Source of the DNA: Actinomadura alba
GTDB taxonomy: Bacteria; Actinomycetota; Actinomycetes; Streptosporangiales; Streptosporangiaceae
DNA length: 64,000 nucleotides
Direction: 5' to 3'
Assembly (NCBI RefSeq): GCF_014323705.1
Contig: NZ_JABVEC010000035.1
Location: 1-64,000, forward strand
In this document: positions 23,763 to 31,999 of the stretch, piece by piece
Layout: the number at the start of each line of letters is the position of its first letter
How positions within the stretch are numbered: position 1 is the stretch's first letter
The notes under the pieces: model-generated
The model's input: only the letters and a program-made list of their open reading frames with translations
What the model was told of the DNA's origin: nothing
Database searches by the model: none
Made by a program: the position numbers and the translations under genes

Positions 23763-26003
23763 CTCCCCGGCTCGGCGGGGCTCTCGCCCGCTCACGGCGT
23801 TGATGACGGCGGCGACCGCCGTCCGTACGTCCGGATCGTCGCGCAGGTCCTCGAGCAGGACGGCGCGTCCCTCGGCGTCCGCGAGCGGCACACGCCAGTT
23901 CGGGTACTCGTCGGTCGTGCCCGGCTGGTTCTGGGTGCGGCGCTCGCCGACGGCGTCGGCCAGCGAGATCCCGATGAGCCTGGCGGGGGTACGGGCGAGG
24001 AAGGCGTGCAGCGCGGCCACGATCTCGCGGTCCGACCCGCCGCCCTGTTCAAGCAGCCCGTGTTCAAGCAGCCCGTGTTCGAGCAACCCGTGTTCGAGCA
24101 ACCCGTCCTCGAGCAGCCCGAGCTCGAGCAGCCCGAGCTCGGTCAGCGACTTGATCCAGTCCGCGAGCGCGCGTTCGTGCTCGGCCAGTTCCTCGGCCAC
24201 CGGCCGGGTGAGCAGCCCGAGCCGGTTCCTCAGCTCGATGTGGTCGCCGTGCAGAAACCCGGTGATCGGTGGCATGTCGTGCGTGCCCACGGTGGCGAGG
24301 CACAGCTCCCGCCACCGCTCGGGCGGGAGCGGCGCGCCCCGCTCGTCGCGCTCGAACCACAACAGGGAGGTGGTGAACGCGCCGCGCCCGGCGAGGTCCT
24401 CGCGGAACCCCGGCTCGACCACGCCGAGGTCCTCGCCGATGAGGACGGCACCCGCCCGCGCCGTCTCCGAGCACAGGACGTCCAGCAGCGTCGGCCGGTC
24501 ATAGCCGACATAGGTGCCCTGGTCGGCGGCCGCGCCCTCGGGGATCCACCACAGCCGCGACACCTGCATCGCGTGGTCGAGGCGGAGCCCGCCCGCGTGC
24601 CGCAGCGCGTACGCGAGGATCTCGCGGTACGGCCCGTACTCCGCGGCCGCCAACCGGCCGGGGTGCCAGGGGGGCTGCCCCCAGTCCTGGCCACGCTGGT
24701 TGAACTCGTCCGGCGGGGCCCCGACGCGCATCCCGGAGGCGAACATCGCCCGATAGGTCCACGCGTCCGCGCCACCCGGGTGCACGCCGACCGCCAGGTC
24801 GTGCACGACGCCGATCGCCATTCCGGCCTCGCGCGCGCTGCGCTGCGCCGCGCCGAGCTGCCCGTCGAGCCGCCACTGCAGCCAGGCGTGGAGGTCGACC
24901 CGTCCGGCCAGCCGATCGCGGGCGGCGGCGACGGAGGGTGAGCGGGGGTCGCGCAGCTCGGCCGGCCAGTCCCGCCAGTCCGCCCCGTGCTCTTCGGCGA
25001 GGGCGCACCAGGTGACGAAGTCGGTGAGGGCGGCTCCCTCCCCCGCCCGGAACGCGGCGAACTCGGCCTCCTCCGCGGCCGTACGGGGACCTCGATGGAG
25101 TATCTCCAGGGCGCTCAGCTTGGCGGCCCACACCGAGTCCCGGTCCAGCGGCCCGGTCGCGTCACCGCGGCCCCGCGCGCCGTTCCTCATGAGCGCGGCG
25201 AGCCCGTCGACGCGCCTCCGGTCGTCCTCGGCGATGGCGGCGTACTCCGGCACGTCCTCGACCCGCAGATAGAGCGGAGCCGCGAAGCGGCGGCTCATCG
25301 GGAAGTACGGGGACGGCCCGATCGGGCGCACCGGCTCGGTCGCGTGAAGAGGGTTGATCAGGACGAACCCCGCGCCGAGCTCGTCACCGCTCCAGGTGGC
25401 GAGATCGGCCAGATCCCGCAGATCCCCGAGCCCCCAGGATGCCTCGGACCGCACCGAGTAGAGCTGGGCCATGAGACCCCAGGCCCGTGCCGCCGGGGGT
25501 TCCAGCCGGCGTGGCGCCACGAGCAGCGCGGCGCTCTCGTGATGAGCGCCGCGCTCGGCGTGCAGTCGGTGCCATCCCACCGGGATGTCCGGGGGCAGCC
25601 GGAGCTCGTGTTCCTCCCGGTCGCGCCCCAGTGTCTCGTGCCGCCGGCGGGCGGAGGGCCCCGCGCTCAGGGGCACGACGCCGCCGCCGTCGAGCTCCAC
25701 CCAGACCCGGCCGGCCGCCGGAAGCCGGAGCGGCTCGGCCGGCGAGGCGCCCGCGGGCCGGTGGGACGACGCGGCCACCGCCGGATGGACGACCACCGGG
25801 GGCAGCAGCCGGGTGCTCCACTCCTCGCCTAGCCGGCGGAGTTCGGCCCGCACGGACGCCGGAGACGACGCGTCCACGTCCATCGCGGCCAGTACGGCCC
25901 TGATCGTGTCGGGTGGCACCTCGACATGCCGCCCGCGCCAGTCCGTGTAGGCCGTCCCGACCCGGTATTCGCCCGCAAGTTCGATCAGATCCAAGTCCGC
26001 CAC
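23760..26003 (-). CDS. malQ: 4-alpha-glucanotransferase (amylomaltase)
   Basis: The 747-residue GH77 enzyme moves alpha-1,4-glucan segments in maltodextrin metabolism. The N-terminal part (about 1-150) is an extra domain common in actinobacteria. SEASWGLGDLRDL, GFVLINPLHA, LRLDHAMQVSRLWWIP (nucleophile Asp), LIGEDLGVVEPGF (acid/base Glu) and VGTHDMPPITGF are the family motifs. A stretch near 620-655 holds six pentapeptide repeats (GLLEH and variants) in the C-terminal region, encoded by 15-bp tandem DNA repeats that relatives probably lack. The start is a GTG with a weak ribosome site. Confidence 0.93.
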   Translation of the reverse strand: MADLDLIELAGEYRVGTAYTDWRGRHVEVPPDTIRAVLAAMDVDASSPASVRAELRRLGEEWSTRLLPPVVVHPAVAASSHRPAGASPAEPLRLPAAGRVWVELDGGGVVPLSAGPSARRRHETLGRDREEHELRLPPDIPVGWHRLHAERGAHHESAALLVAPRRLEPPAARAWGLMAQLYSVRSEASWGLGDLRDLADLATWSGDELGAGFVLINPLHATEPVRPIGPSPYFPMSRRFAAPLYLRVEDVPEYAAIAEDDRRRVDGLAALMRNGARGRGDATGPLDRDSVWAAKLSALEILHRGPRTAAEEAEFAAFRAGEGAALTDFVTWCALAEEHGADWRDWPAELRDPRSPSVAAARDRLAGRVDLHAWLQWRLDGQLGAAQRSAREAGMAIGVVHDLAVGVHPGGADAWTYRAMFASGMRVGAPPDEFNQRGQDWGQPPWHPGRLAAAEYGPYREILAYALRHAGGLRLDHAMQVSRLWWIPEGAAADQGTYVGYDRPTLLDVLCSETARAGAVLIGEDLGVVEPGFREDLAGRGAFTTSLLWFERDERGAPLPPERWRELCLATVGTHDMPPITGFLHGDHIELRNRLGLLTRPVAEELAEHERALADWIKSLTELGLLELGLLEDGLLEHGLLEHGLLEHGLLEQGGGSDREIVAALHAFLARTPARLIGISLADAVGERRTQNQPGTTDEYPNWRVPLADAEGRAVLLEDLRDDPDVRTAVAAVINAVSGREPRRAGE
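24046..24135. repeat. 15-bp in-frame tandem repeat in malQ
   Basis: Six consecutive 15-bp units, starting TGTTCAAGCAGCCCG at 24046 and drifting to AGCTCGAGCAGCCCG by 24121-24135, with a partial seventh. On the minus strand they encode repeated GLLEH/GLLEL. The multiple of three keeps the frame open. Confidence 0.9.
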
Positions 26004-26076
26004 AGCACAACCATGCCCATCGAAGACCAGAACAACGCGATCGCCGATAAAACGGGCGGCTGCGGCCGGATCCGGA

Positions 26077-27507
26077 TCAGGCGGTCCAGATCGGCGGCTT
26101 GCGCCCGATCCAGGGGCGCGCGGCCTCGAGCTGGGCCGACAGCGAGATCAACGTGCCCTCGCCGCCCAGCCGTCCGGCCAGCATCACGCCGATCGGCAGG
26201 CCGTCCTCGGTCCAGTGCAGCGGCACGCTGACCGCGGGCTGGCCGGAGATGTTGTAGAGGGAGGTGAACGGAGTGAACCGCTTCTGCCGCTCGAAGTTCT
26301 CCGCCGGATCCACGTCGTGGAAGTGACCGATCGGCACCGGCGGCAGGGCCAGCGTGGGATGCAGGATCGCGTCGTACTCGGCCATGGCGGTGAGGCTCAC
26401 CCGCAGCGTCCCCTGGAGCTGCGCGTGCGCCGAGAGCAGCGCATGGGCGGTCACCGCGTCGCCCCGCTCGCGCAGCCAGCGGGTGAGCGGCTGCAACCTG
26501 TCCGCACGGAGGGGGTCGACGGGCGTCATCGTCGCCATGACGCTCCAGAGCGTCTCGAAGATCGGCACCAGATCGGGGCCGTACGGCGGCGCGAAGTCCA
26601 CGACCTCGTGGCCCAGTTCGGCGAGCAGCGAACCGGCCTCCTCATAGGCGGCGACGCAGTCGGGATGGACGACCGCGCCCGGCACGACCGGCTCGATCGT
26701 GCGCGCGATGCGCAGCCGTCCCGGTTCCCGGCGGGCGTAGGCCGCGAACGTGTCGCCCGCCGGCAGGGGCGGCGCGAGGAACAGGTCGCCGGGCTTCGAC
26801 CCGGACATCACGTCGAGCAGCGTGGCCGCGTCCAGGACGGTCCGCGCGATCGGCCCGTTGGCGGACAGCCCGAACAGGTCCGGGATGATCGGGCCCTGGG
26901 ACACCCTGCCACGGGTCGGCTTGATCCCGAACAGGCCGCAGACGCTGCTCGGGATCCGGATCGATCCTCCGCCGTCACTGCCCTGCGCGACCGGGGCGAG
27001 GCCCGAGGCGACCGCCGCCGCCGCGCCTCCGCTGGAGCCGCCGGCCGACCTGCCCAGATCCCAGGGGGTACGGGCGGGCGGAGCCACCGCGTTCTCGGTG
27101 TAGCACGGCAGCCCGAACTCCGGCGTATTAGTCTTTCCGATCATGATCGACCCGGCGTCCCGCAGCGATGTCACGACGTGATCGTCCGCGAATCCCGTAA
27201 GGTCGTCGAAGACGGCCGACCCGAAGGTCATCGGCACGCCCTGCACCATGTTGAGGTCCTTCACGGGGACCGGGACGCCGAGCAGCGGCGGCAGGCCGGC
27301 CGGATCCGCGGCCTCGAGCACGATCCGCTCCGCCTTGCGGGCCTGCTCTCGCGCCGACTCGCCGGTGACGGTCACGTAGGCGCCCACCTGGTGATTTACC
27401 CGTTCAATACGACCGAGGTAGTGATCAACGATCTCAACAGGGGAAAGCTCACGGTTGCGGACCGCTGCCGCCTGCCGCGTCGCGGTGAGGTCGTGGATAT
27501 CAGTCAC
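26077..27507 (-). CDS. Amidase signature family hydrolase
   Basis: The 476-residue protein carries the Ser-cisSer-Lys triad: Lys83 in PVPVKDLN, Ser158 in AGGSSGGAAAAVASGLA and Ser182 in DGGGSIRIP. This family hydrolyses amides such as acrylamides, indoleacetamide or amino-acid amides; the substrate cannot be told. GatA function is unlikely because no gatB or gatC lies nearby. The sequence is complete and in frame from ATG 27507 to 26077. Confidence 0.9.
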   Translation of the reverse strand: MTDIHDLTATRQAAAVRNRELSPVEIVDHYLGRIERVNHQVGAYVTVTGESAREQARKAERIVLEAADPAGLPPLLGVPVPVKDLNMVQGVPMTFGSAVFDDLTGFADDHVVTSLRDAGSIMIGKTNTPEFGLPCYTENAVAPPARTPWDLGRSAGGSSGGAAAAVASGLAPVAQGSDGGGSIRIPSSVCGLFGIKPTRGRVSQGPIIPDLFGLSANGPIARTVLDAATLLDVMSGSKPGDLFLAPPLPAGDTFAAYARREPGRLRIARTIEPVVPGAVVHPDCVAAYEEAGSLLAELGHEVVDFAPPYGPDLVPIFETLWSVMATMTPVDPLRADRLQPLTRWLRERGDAVTAHALLSAHAQLQGTLRVSLTAMAEYDAILHPTLALPPVPIGHFHDVDPAENFERQKRFTPFTSLYNISGQPAVSVPLHWTEDGLPIGVMLAGRLGGEGTLISLSAQLEAARPWIGRKPPIWTA

Positions 27508-27779
27508 AAAGCCGAACAGTAGACGCCCCCGAAGCCCGGATCAAAGGTGGGCGGGGAGGGACGGCGCGGGAGGGACGGCGCGGCGGGCCGCCCCGGGGAC
27601 GCACCTGGGCATGCCAGGAGCAGCGGTGCACAGAACTTACCCTGGCCGCCCGCCAATGAATCACACATGCGAGGCGACAAAAGTATAAACCTGACAAGAC
27701 TAGTCGCCGGTAAACGAAATGCTTACTCTGCGCACAGAGGATCACGCATCTTCCCGGAGAGGAATACGGAGCGTTAAAA
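27508..27779. promoter_or_regulatory. Divergent promoter region, amidase / NERD protein
   Basis: About 270 bp between two divergent starts, with lower GC than its surroundings. A plus-strand TATAAA (about 27686-27691) could serve as a -10 for the NERD gene. ACGGAGCG is the ribosome site just before ATG 27780. No clear palindrome is seen. Confidence 0.4.
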
Positions 27780-28568
27780 ATGTCGATTATGGGGCGGGAC
27801 GGTAAGACCCATTCGGCAGACGGCCATCCGCGGGGGGGCGAGTCCCCCCGGTCTCGGGAACAGACCTACGGTGACCTGATCAGCGACCCGCAGGTCCGCC
27901 GGTGGGGCCAGCGCGTGGGCGTCGCGATCATCATCGGCCTGGCGATCACCATCTTCTTCGGCCTCCGCGTCGGTTTCACGGTCGCCGTGGTGGTGGTGAT
28001 CGCGGACACCGTCCGCCGGGCCCGTACGCAGTCCAGCGTCGACGCGTGGCGGAAGTCCTCCGCGGCCGAACGCCGCACCGAACGCCAGTTGCGCGGCCTG
28101 GAGAAGAGCGGGTGGCGGATACTGCACGCGCGCGCGGTCCCCCGCGACGACGATGGCGTCAGCGACGGCAAGATCGACCATCTGGTCATCGGCCCGAGCG
28201 GCGTCTACGCCATCGACTCGGAGAAGTGGGACAAGCGCCTGCCGGTCCGGACGCTCTCGCACCGCAAGCTCTTCCACGGCCCCTTCAACAAGAAGGACCG
28301 GCTCGACGAGGCGTGCTGGGAGGCCGGCCAGGCAAGCAGGCTGCTCAGCGCCCAGGTCGGCTTCGACGTACCGGTCCAGCCGTCGGTGGCCATCTACGGC
28401 CCGTCCATCCCGTGGAAGGTGATGACCGTACGGGACGTCGACGTCTACTCGGGCGGACGGGCGAAGTCCTATCTGCGCCGCCGCCCGAAGATCCTGACCG
28501 AGACCGACGTCCAGCGGATCGCCAAGGCGGCCGAGAACATGCTGCCGCCCGCCTACTCCGCCGACTGA
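27780..28568 (+). CDS. NERD domain protein with membrane helices
   Basis: The 262-residue protein has two membrane helices at about 46-75 (VAIIIGLAITIFFGLRVGF, then TVAVVVVIADTV). A NERD nuclease-related domain covers about 85-235. Its core includes ERQLRGLEKSGWRILHARAV, then SDGKIDHLVIGPSGVYAIDSEKW, where Asp and the Glu-x-Lys stand in place of nuclease catalytic residues. NERD proteins are thought to process or bind nucleic acids; the role here is unknown. The gene stands alone, ahead of ilvD with a 102-bp gap. Confidence 0.85.
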   Translation: MSIMGRDGKTHSADGHPRGGESPRSREQTYGDLISDPQVRRWGQRVGVAIIIGLAITIFFGLRVGFTVAVVVVIADTVRRARTQSSVDAWRKSSAAERRTERQLRGLEKSGWRILHARAVPRDDDGVSDGKIDHLVIGPSGVYAIDSEKWDKRLPVRTLSHRKLFHGPFNKKDRLDEACWEAGQASRLLSAQVGFDVPVQPSVAIYGPSIPWKVMTVRDVDVYSGGRAKSYLRRRPKILTETDVQRIAKAAENMLPPAYSAD

Positions 28569-28670
28569 GGCCCGGCCTGGCGGCTGAATGTCCAAGTGGT
28601 GGGACGGTCGTCTCATCCGAATCCCCGGGGCCGTACGATCGGGAGGACAGCATTCAGTTGGGAGAGCCCC

Positions 28671-30533
28671 ATGCCACCGCTCAGATCACGTACGGTCACG
28701 CACGGCAGGAACATGGCCGGCGCCCGGGCCCTCCTGCGGGCCACCGGCGTCGCGCGCGAGGACTTCGGTAAGCCGATCATCGCGATCGCCAACAGCTTCA
28801 CCGAGTTCGTGCCCGGCCACGTACACCTTCGTGAGGTGGCGCAGGTCGTGGCCGACGCGGTCCGCGAGGCCGGCGGGGTCCCGCGCGAGTTCAACACGAT
28901 CGCGGTCGACGACGGCATCGCGATGGGGCACGGCGGCATGCTCTACTCGCTGCCCAGCCGCGAACTGATCGCCGACGCGGTCGAGTACATGGTCAACGCC
29001 CACTGCGCCGACGCGATGATCTGCGTGTCGAACTGCGACAAGATCACCCCGGGCATGCTGATCGCCGCGATGCGGCTCAACATCCCCACCGTGTTCGTGT
29101 CGGGCGGGCCGATGGAGGCCGGCAAGGTCACCGTCGTCGACGGCGAGGCCAAGACGATCCGCAAGCTCGACCTCATCGACCCGATGATCTCTGCGGCGGA
29201 CGAGAGCGTCTCCGACGACGAGCTCACCGAGATGGAGGAGAACGCCTGCCCGACCTGCGGGTCGTGCTCGGGCATGTTCACCGCCAACTCCATGAACTGC
29301 CTGACCGAGGCGATCGGGCTGTCGCTGCCGGGCAACGGCACCACGCTGGCCACGCACACCGCCCGCAAGCGGCTCTTCGAGGACGCGGGCCGGCTGATCG
29401 TCGACGTCTGCCGCCGCTACTACGACGGCGACGACGACTCGGTGCTGCCGCGCAGCATCGCCACCCGCGACGCGTTCGAGAACGCGATGACGCTCGACGT
29501 GGCCATGGGCGGCTCCACCAACACGATCCTGCACCTGCTCGCGGCGGCCCACGAGGGGCAGGTCGACTTCGGCCTCAAGGAGATCGACGAGCTGTCCCGC
29601 CGCGTGCCGTGCATCTGCAAACTCGCCCCGGCGACCTCGAAGTATCACGTCGAGGACGTCCACCGGGCCGGGGGCATCCCCGCGCTGCTCGGCGAGCTCG
29701 ACCGGGCCGGGATGCTGCACCGCGACGTGCACACCCTGTACAGCGCCTCGCTGGGCGAGTTCCTCGACGCCTACGACGTCCGCTCACCCAACGTGCACCC
29801 CGAGGCGGTCGAGCTCTTCCACGCCGCGCCGGGCGGTGTCCGCACGATCCGGCCGTACGCACAGGACACCCGGTGGGAGAGCCTCGACCTCGATCGGGCC
29901 GCCGGCTGCATCAGAGACGTCGAGCACGCCTACACCAAGGACGGCGGCCTGGCCGTGCTCTACGGCAACATCGCCCCCGAGGGTGCGATCGTCAAGACGG
30001 CGGGGGTCGAGGAGGAGCTGTGGACCTTCTCCGGCCCGGCCGTCGTCTTCGAGAGCCAGGACGACGCCGTCGACGGGATCCTCGGCGACCAGGTCAAGCC
30101 GGGCGACGTCGTGGTGATCCGCTACGAGGGCCCCAAGGGCGGGCCGGGCATGCAGGAAATGCTCTACCCGACCAGCTTCCTCAAGGGCCGCGGGCTCGGC
30201 AAGGCGTGCGCGCTGGTCACCGACGGCCGGTTCTCCGGCGGCACCAGCGGCCTGTCCATCGGGCACGCCTCGCCCGAGGCGGCCAGTGGGGGCCTCATCG
30301 CGCTGGTCGAGAACGGCGACCGGATCGTGATCGACATCCCGCAGCGGTCGCTGGAGCTGGACGTGCCCGAGCAGGAGCTGAGGGCCCGCCGCGAGCGGCT
30401 GCTGGCCGACCTCGGCTCCTACCGTCCGCGCGACCGGCAGCGTCCGGTCAGCGTCGCCCTGCAGGCTTACGCCGCGATGGCCACCTCGGCCTCCACCGGC
30501 GCGGCCCGCGACATCACCCAGCTCTCCGGCTGA
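28671..30533 (+). CDS. ilvD: Dihydroxy-acid dehydratase
   Basis: The 620-residue enzyme dehydrates dihydroxy acids in the third step of valine/isoleucine synthesis. Cluster ligands are Cys122 in [10 protein letters not shown] and Cys193/196/199 in [13 protein letters not shown]. The segment [12 protein letters not shown] has Asn-Ser where [2Fe-2S] enzymes have Cys, so it is the E. coli-like, oxygen-sensitive cluster type. [12 protein letters not shown] and [15 protein letters not shown] are further motifs. GGGAGAG precedes ATG 28671. No other ilv genes are adjacent. Confidence 0.96.
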   Translation: MPPLRSRTVTHGRNMAGARALLRATGVAREDFGKPIIAIANSFTEFVPGHVHLREVAQVVADAVREAGGVPREFNTIAVDDGIAMGHGGMLYSLPSRELIADAVEYMVNAHCADAMICVSNCDKITPGMLIAAMRLNIPTVFVSGGPMEAGKVTVVDGEAKTIRKLDLIDPMISAADESVSDDELTEMEENACPTCGSCSGMFTANSMNCLTEAIGLSLPGNGTTLATHTARKRLFEDAGRLIVDVCRRYYDGDDDSVLPRSIATRDAFENAMTLDVAMGGSTNTILHLLAAAHEGQVDFGLKEIDELSRRVPCICKLAPATSKYHVEDVHRAGGIPALLGELDRAGMLHRDVHTLYSASLGEFLDAYDVRSPNVHPEAVELFHAAPGGVRTIRPYAQDTRWESLDLDRAAGCIRDVEHAYTKDGGLAVLYGNIAPEGAIVKTAGVEEELWTFSGPAVVFESQDDAVDGILGDQVKPGDVVVIRYEGPKGGPGMQEMLYPTSFLKGRGLGKACALVTDGRFSGGTSGLSIGHASPEAASGGLIALVENGDRIVIDIPQRSLELDVPEQELRARRERLLADLGSYRPRDRQRPVSVALQAYAAMATSASTGAARDITQLSG

Positions 30534-30536
30534 TTC

Positions 30537-30902
30537 TTACTTCTCATCCCGGTGCACCGTGCCGGGGGCGAAGGCGGGTAGGCAGACGGCTATGTACTCG
30601 GCGCCCTCGGCGCCGGGCGAGCTGTAGCGGACCCACTCCCCCGGCTTGGTGTGCACGGCCTGGCCGGCGCCGACGTTCATGCTGCCGCCCTCATACTCCA
30701 CGAGGAGCGTGCCCTTCAGCACCACGGTGTACTCGTCGAACTCGGGGCGCTGGCCAGGCTCGGCCCAACCGGCCGGGCTGCGCATGTGGGCCACGCTGAG
30801 CCGCTCGTCGCCGGTGTTGACCCGGCCGACGTACTCGTCGATCAGCTTCGGCGGCTCGCCGGCGGCGGTCACCCGGGACGGATGTTCGATCAGTTCAGGC
30901 AT
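30537..30902 (-). CDS. Cupin domain protein
   Basis: The 121-residue single-domain cupin begins MPELIEHPSRVTAAG. The barrel shows RPEFDEYTVVLKGTLLVEYEGG and then GAGQAVHTKPGEWVRYSSPG, a degenerate pair of cupin motifs. The usual first-motif histidines are absent (PEFDEY), although His in VHTKPGE remains, so metal binding is doubtful. It may bind a small molecule. It starts at ATG 30902; the upstream extension to 30959 is Trp/Arg-rich and unlikely. It converges with ilvD with a 3-bp gap. Confidence 0.8.
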   Translation of the reverse strand: MPELIEHPSRVTAAGEPPKLIDEYVGRVNTGDERLSVAHMRSPAGWAEPGQRPEFDEYTVVLKGTLLVEYEGGSMNVGAGQAVHTKPGEWVRYSSPGAEGAEYIAVCLPAFAPGTVHRDEK

Positions 30903-30931
30903 GCCGCCAAGAATGCCCCACGGCCGGGCGG

Positions 30932-31153
30932 TCAGCCACAACAACCCCCGCCACAGCAACCGCCGCCCCCACCCGCCGGGCGGGTGACCGGCGCGGCCGC
31001 CCGGGAGGCACCGGTCATCGCGACCGTGGACAGCAGCTTGACGGTGTCATCGTGGCCGCCCGGGCACGTTGCGGGCGCGGACGACTCACTCATCGGGCGG
31101 GAGAGCTCGAAGCTGTCTCCGCACGCCCGGCATCGATACTCATAGCGCGGCAC
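30932..31153 (-). CDS. FmdB-family zinc ribbon protein
   Basis: The 73-residue protein begins (GTG) VPRYEYRCRACGDSFELSRPMSE, a classic FmdB zinc ribbon with the first CxxC at about 8-11. The second metal pair is in TCPGGHDDT. The tail ends in Gly/Cys (GGGGGCCGGGCCG), a glycine-cysteine end often seen in this family. FmdB proteins are putative regulators of unknown target. GAGGGGGT precedes the start. The gene lies 13 bp downstream of the HNH gene, so the two are likely co-transcribed. Confidence 0.85.
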   Translation of the reverse strand: MPRYEYRCRACGDSFELSRPMSESSAPATCPGGHDDTVKLLSTVAMTGASRAAAPVTRPAGGGGGCCGGGCCG

Positions 31154-31166
31154 CCCCTCAGGGTAC

Positions 31167-31676
31167 CTAGGCCGCGGGCTCGGTGACATACGGCGCCCAT
31201 TGCGGATCACCGTCGTGGATGACGCCGATGAGCCGCCAGTGGGCGCCGCGTGGCACCACCGGGGTGACGTGCAACGCCCACCCCAGCTCCTCCAGGAGTC
31301 GATCGGCCTTACGGTGATTACAGGTCGAGCAGGAGGCGACGCAGTTCTCCCACGTGTGCTTGCCGCCACGGCTGCGCGGCAGCACATGATCGATCGTCTC
31401 GGCCCGGCGGCCGCAGTAGGCGCACTGGAAGTTGTCCCGCCGCATCAGCGCGGCGCGGGTCAGCGGCACCCGCGTCCGGAACGGGATCCGGACGTACCGG
31501 CGCAGCCGGATGACCGAAGGTACCTCGATGGACGCCGTCGCGGACCGCAGCCGGGCTCCGGTGACGTCGTGATGAACGACGTCGGCCTTCTCTCTGAGCA
31601 CGAGACATACCGCCCGCCGGAGCGGCAGAGTGGTGAGCGGCTCGTACGTCGCGTTCAGGAGGAGGACCTGTCGCAT
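31167..31676 (-). CDS. HNH endonuclease family protein
   Basis: The 169-residue protein has an HNH domain at about 80-130: FQCAYCGRRAETIDHVLPRSRGGKH, then NCVASCSTCNHRKADR. Zinc Cys pairs (CAYC and CSTC) and DHVLPRSRGG are intact. The N-terminal part (MRQVLLLNATYEPLTTLPLRRAV) is the conserved start of a widespread chromosomal HNH family, not a phage-type one. Function is presumed DNA cleavage or repair. The ATG overlaps the stop of a possible small upstream frame (TGATG). Confidence 0.9.
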   Translation of the reverse strand: MRQVLLLNATYEPLTTLPLRRAVCLVLREKADVVHHDVTGARLRSATASIEVPSVIRLRRYVRIPFRTRVPLTRAALMRRDNFQCAYCGRRAETIDHVLPRSRGGKHTWENCVASCSTCNHRKADRLLEELGWALHVTPVVPRGAHWRLIGVIHDGDPQWAPYVTEPAA

Positions 31677-31860
31677 CAGACGACCTCCGCGGGCGCACAG
31701 GCGCCGACCGCCCGCGGGGACACGCTGATGCGTGCCTCGGTGGGAGGCTCGACCTGTTCCTTCGGCACCTGCGCCACGAGGACCTCCTCAGGGGCGAACT
31801 CGAAGCTGCCATCAGTGTGGCTCGTGAGGGCCCCATCACGCTACCCGTCAATTTCGACAC
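31676..31860 (-). pseudogene. Possible small gene upstream of HNH, frameshifted
   Basis: The minus frame from about 31840 to TGA 31676-31678 reads DGSFEFAPEEVLVAQVPKEQ, then PPTEARISVSPRAVGACAP. It is protein-like and its stop overlaps the HNH ATG as TGATG. It has no start codon of its own; a TAG lies at 31841-31843. A GTG at 31860 in another frame (VSKLTGSVMG) could be the true start if one base was lost or gained near 31820-31840. I do not know the family. Confidence 0.35.
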
Positions 31861-31999
31861 GCCGCGACGGTTGGTCATCCCGAGCCTACCTACGGCCCGA
31901 GAACACGGTGCTCCGCGTGTGATGGCAAGAACACGTAAAGTGGCGGATGGTGCGAAAGCGGGGCACGGAGCAGTCCTACCAGGACGTAAGGTGCGATCC

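Noticed and set aside
24046-24135. CRISPR-like array in malQ
   Set aside because: Units are 15 bp, contiguous, without spacers, and encode repeated pentapeptides in frame.
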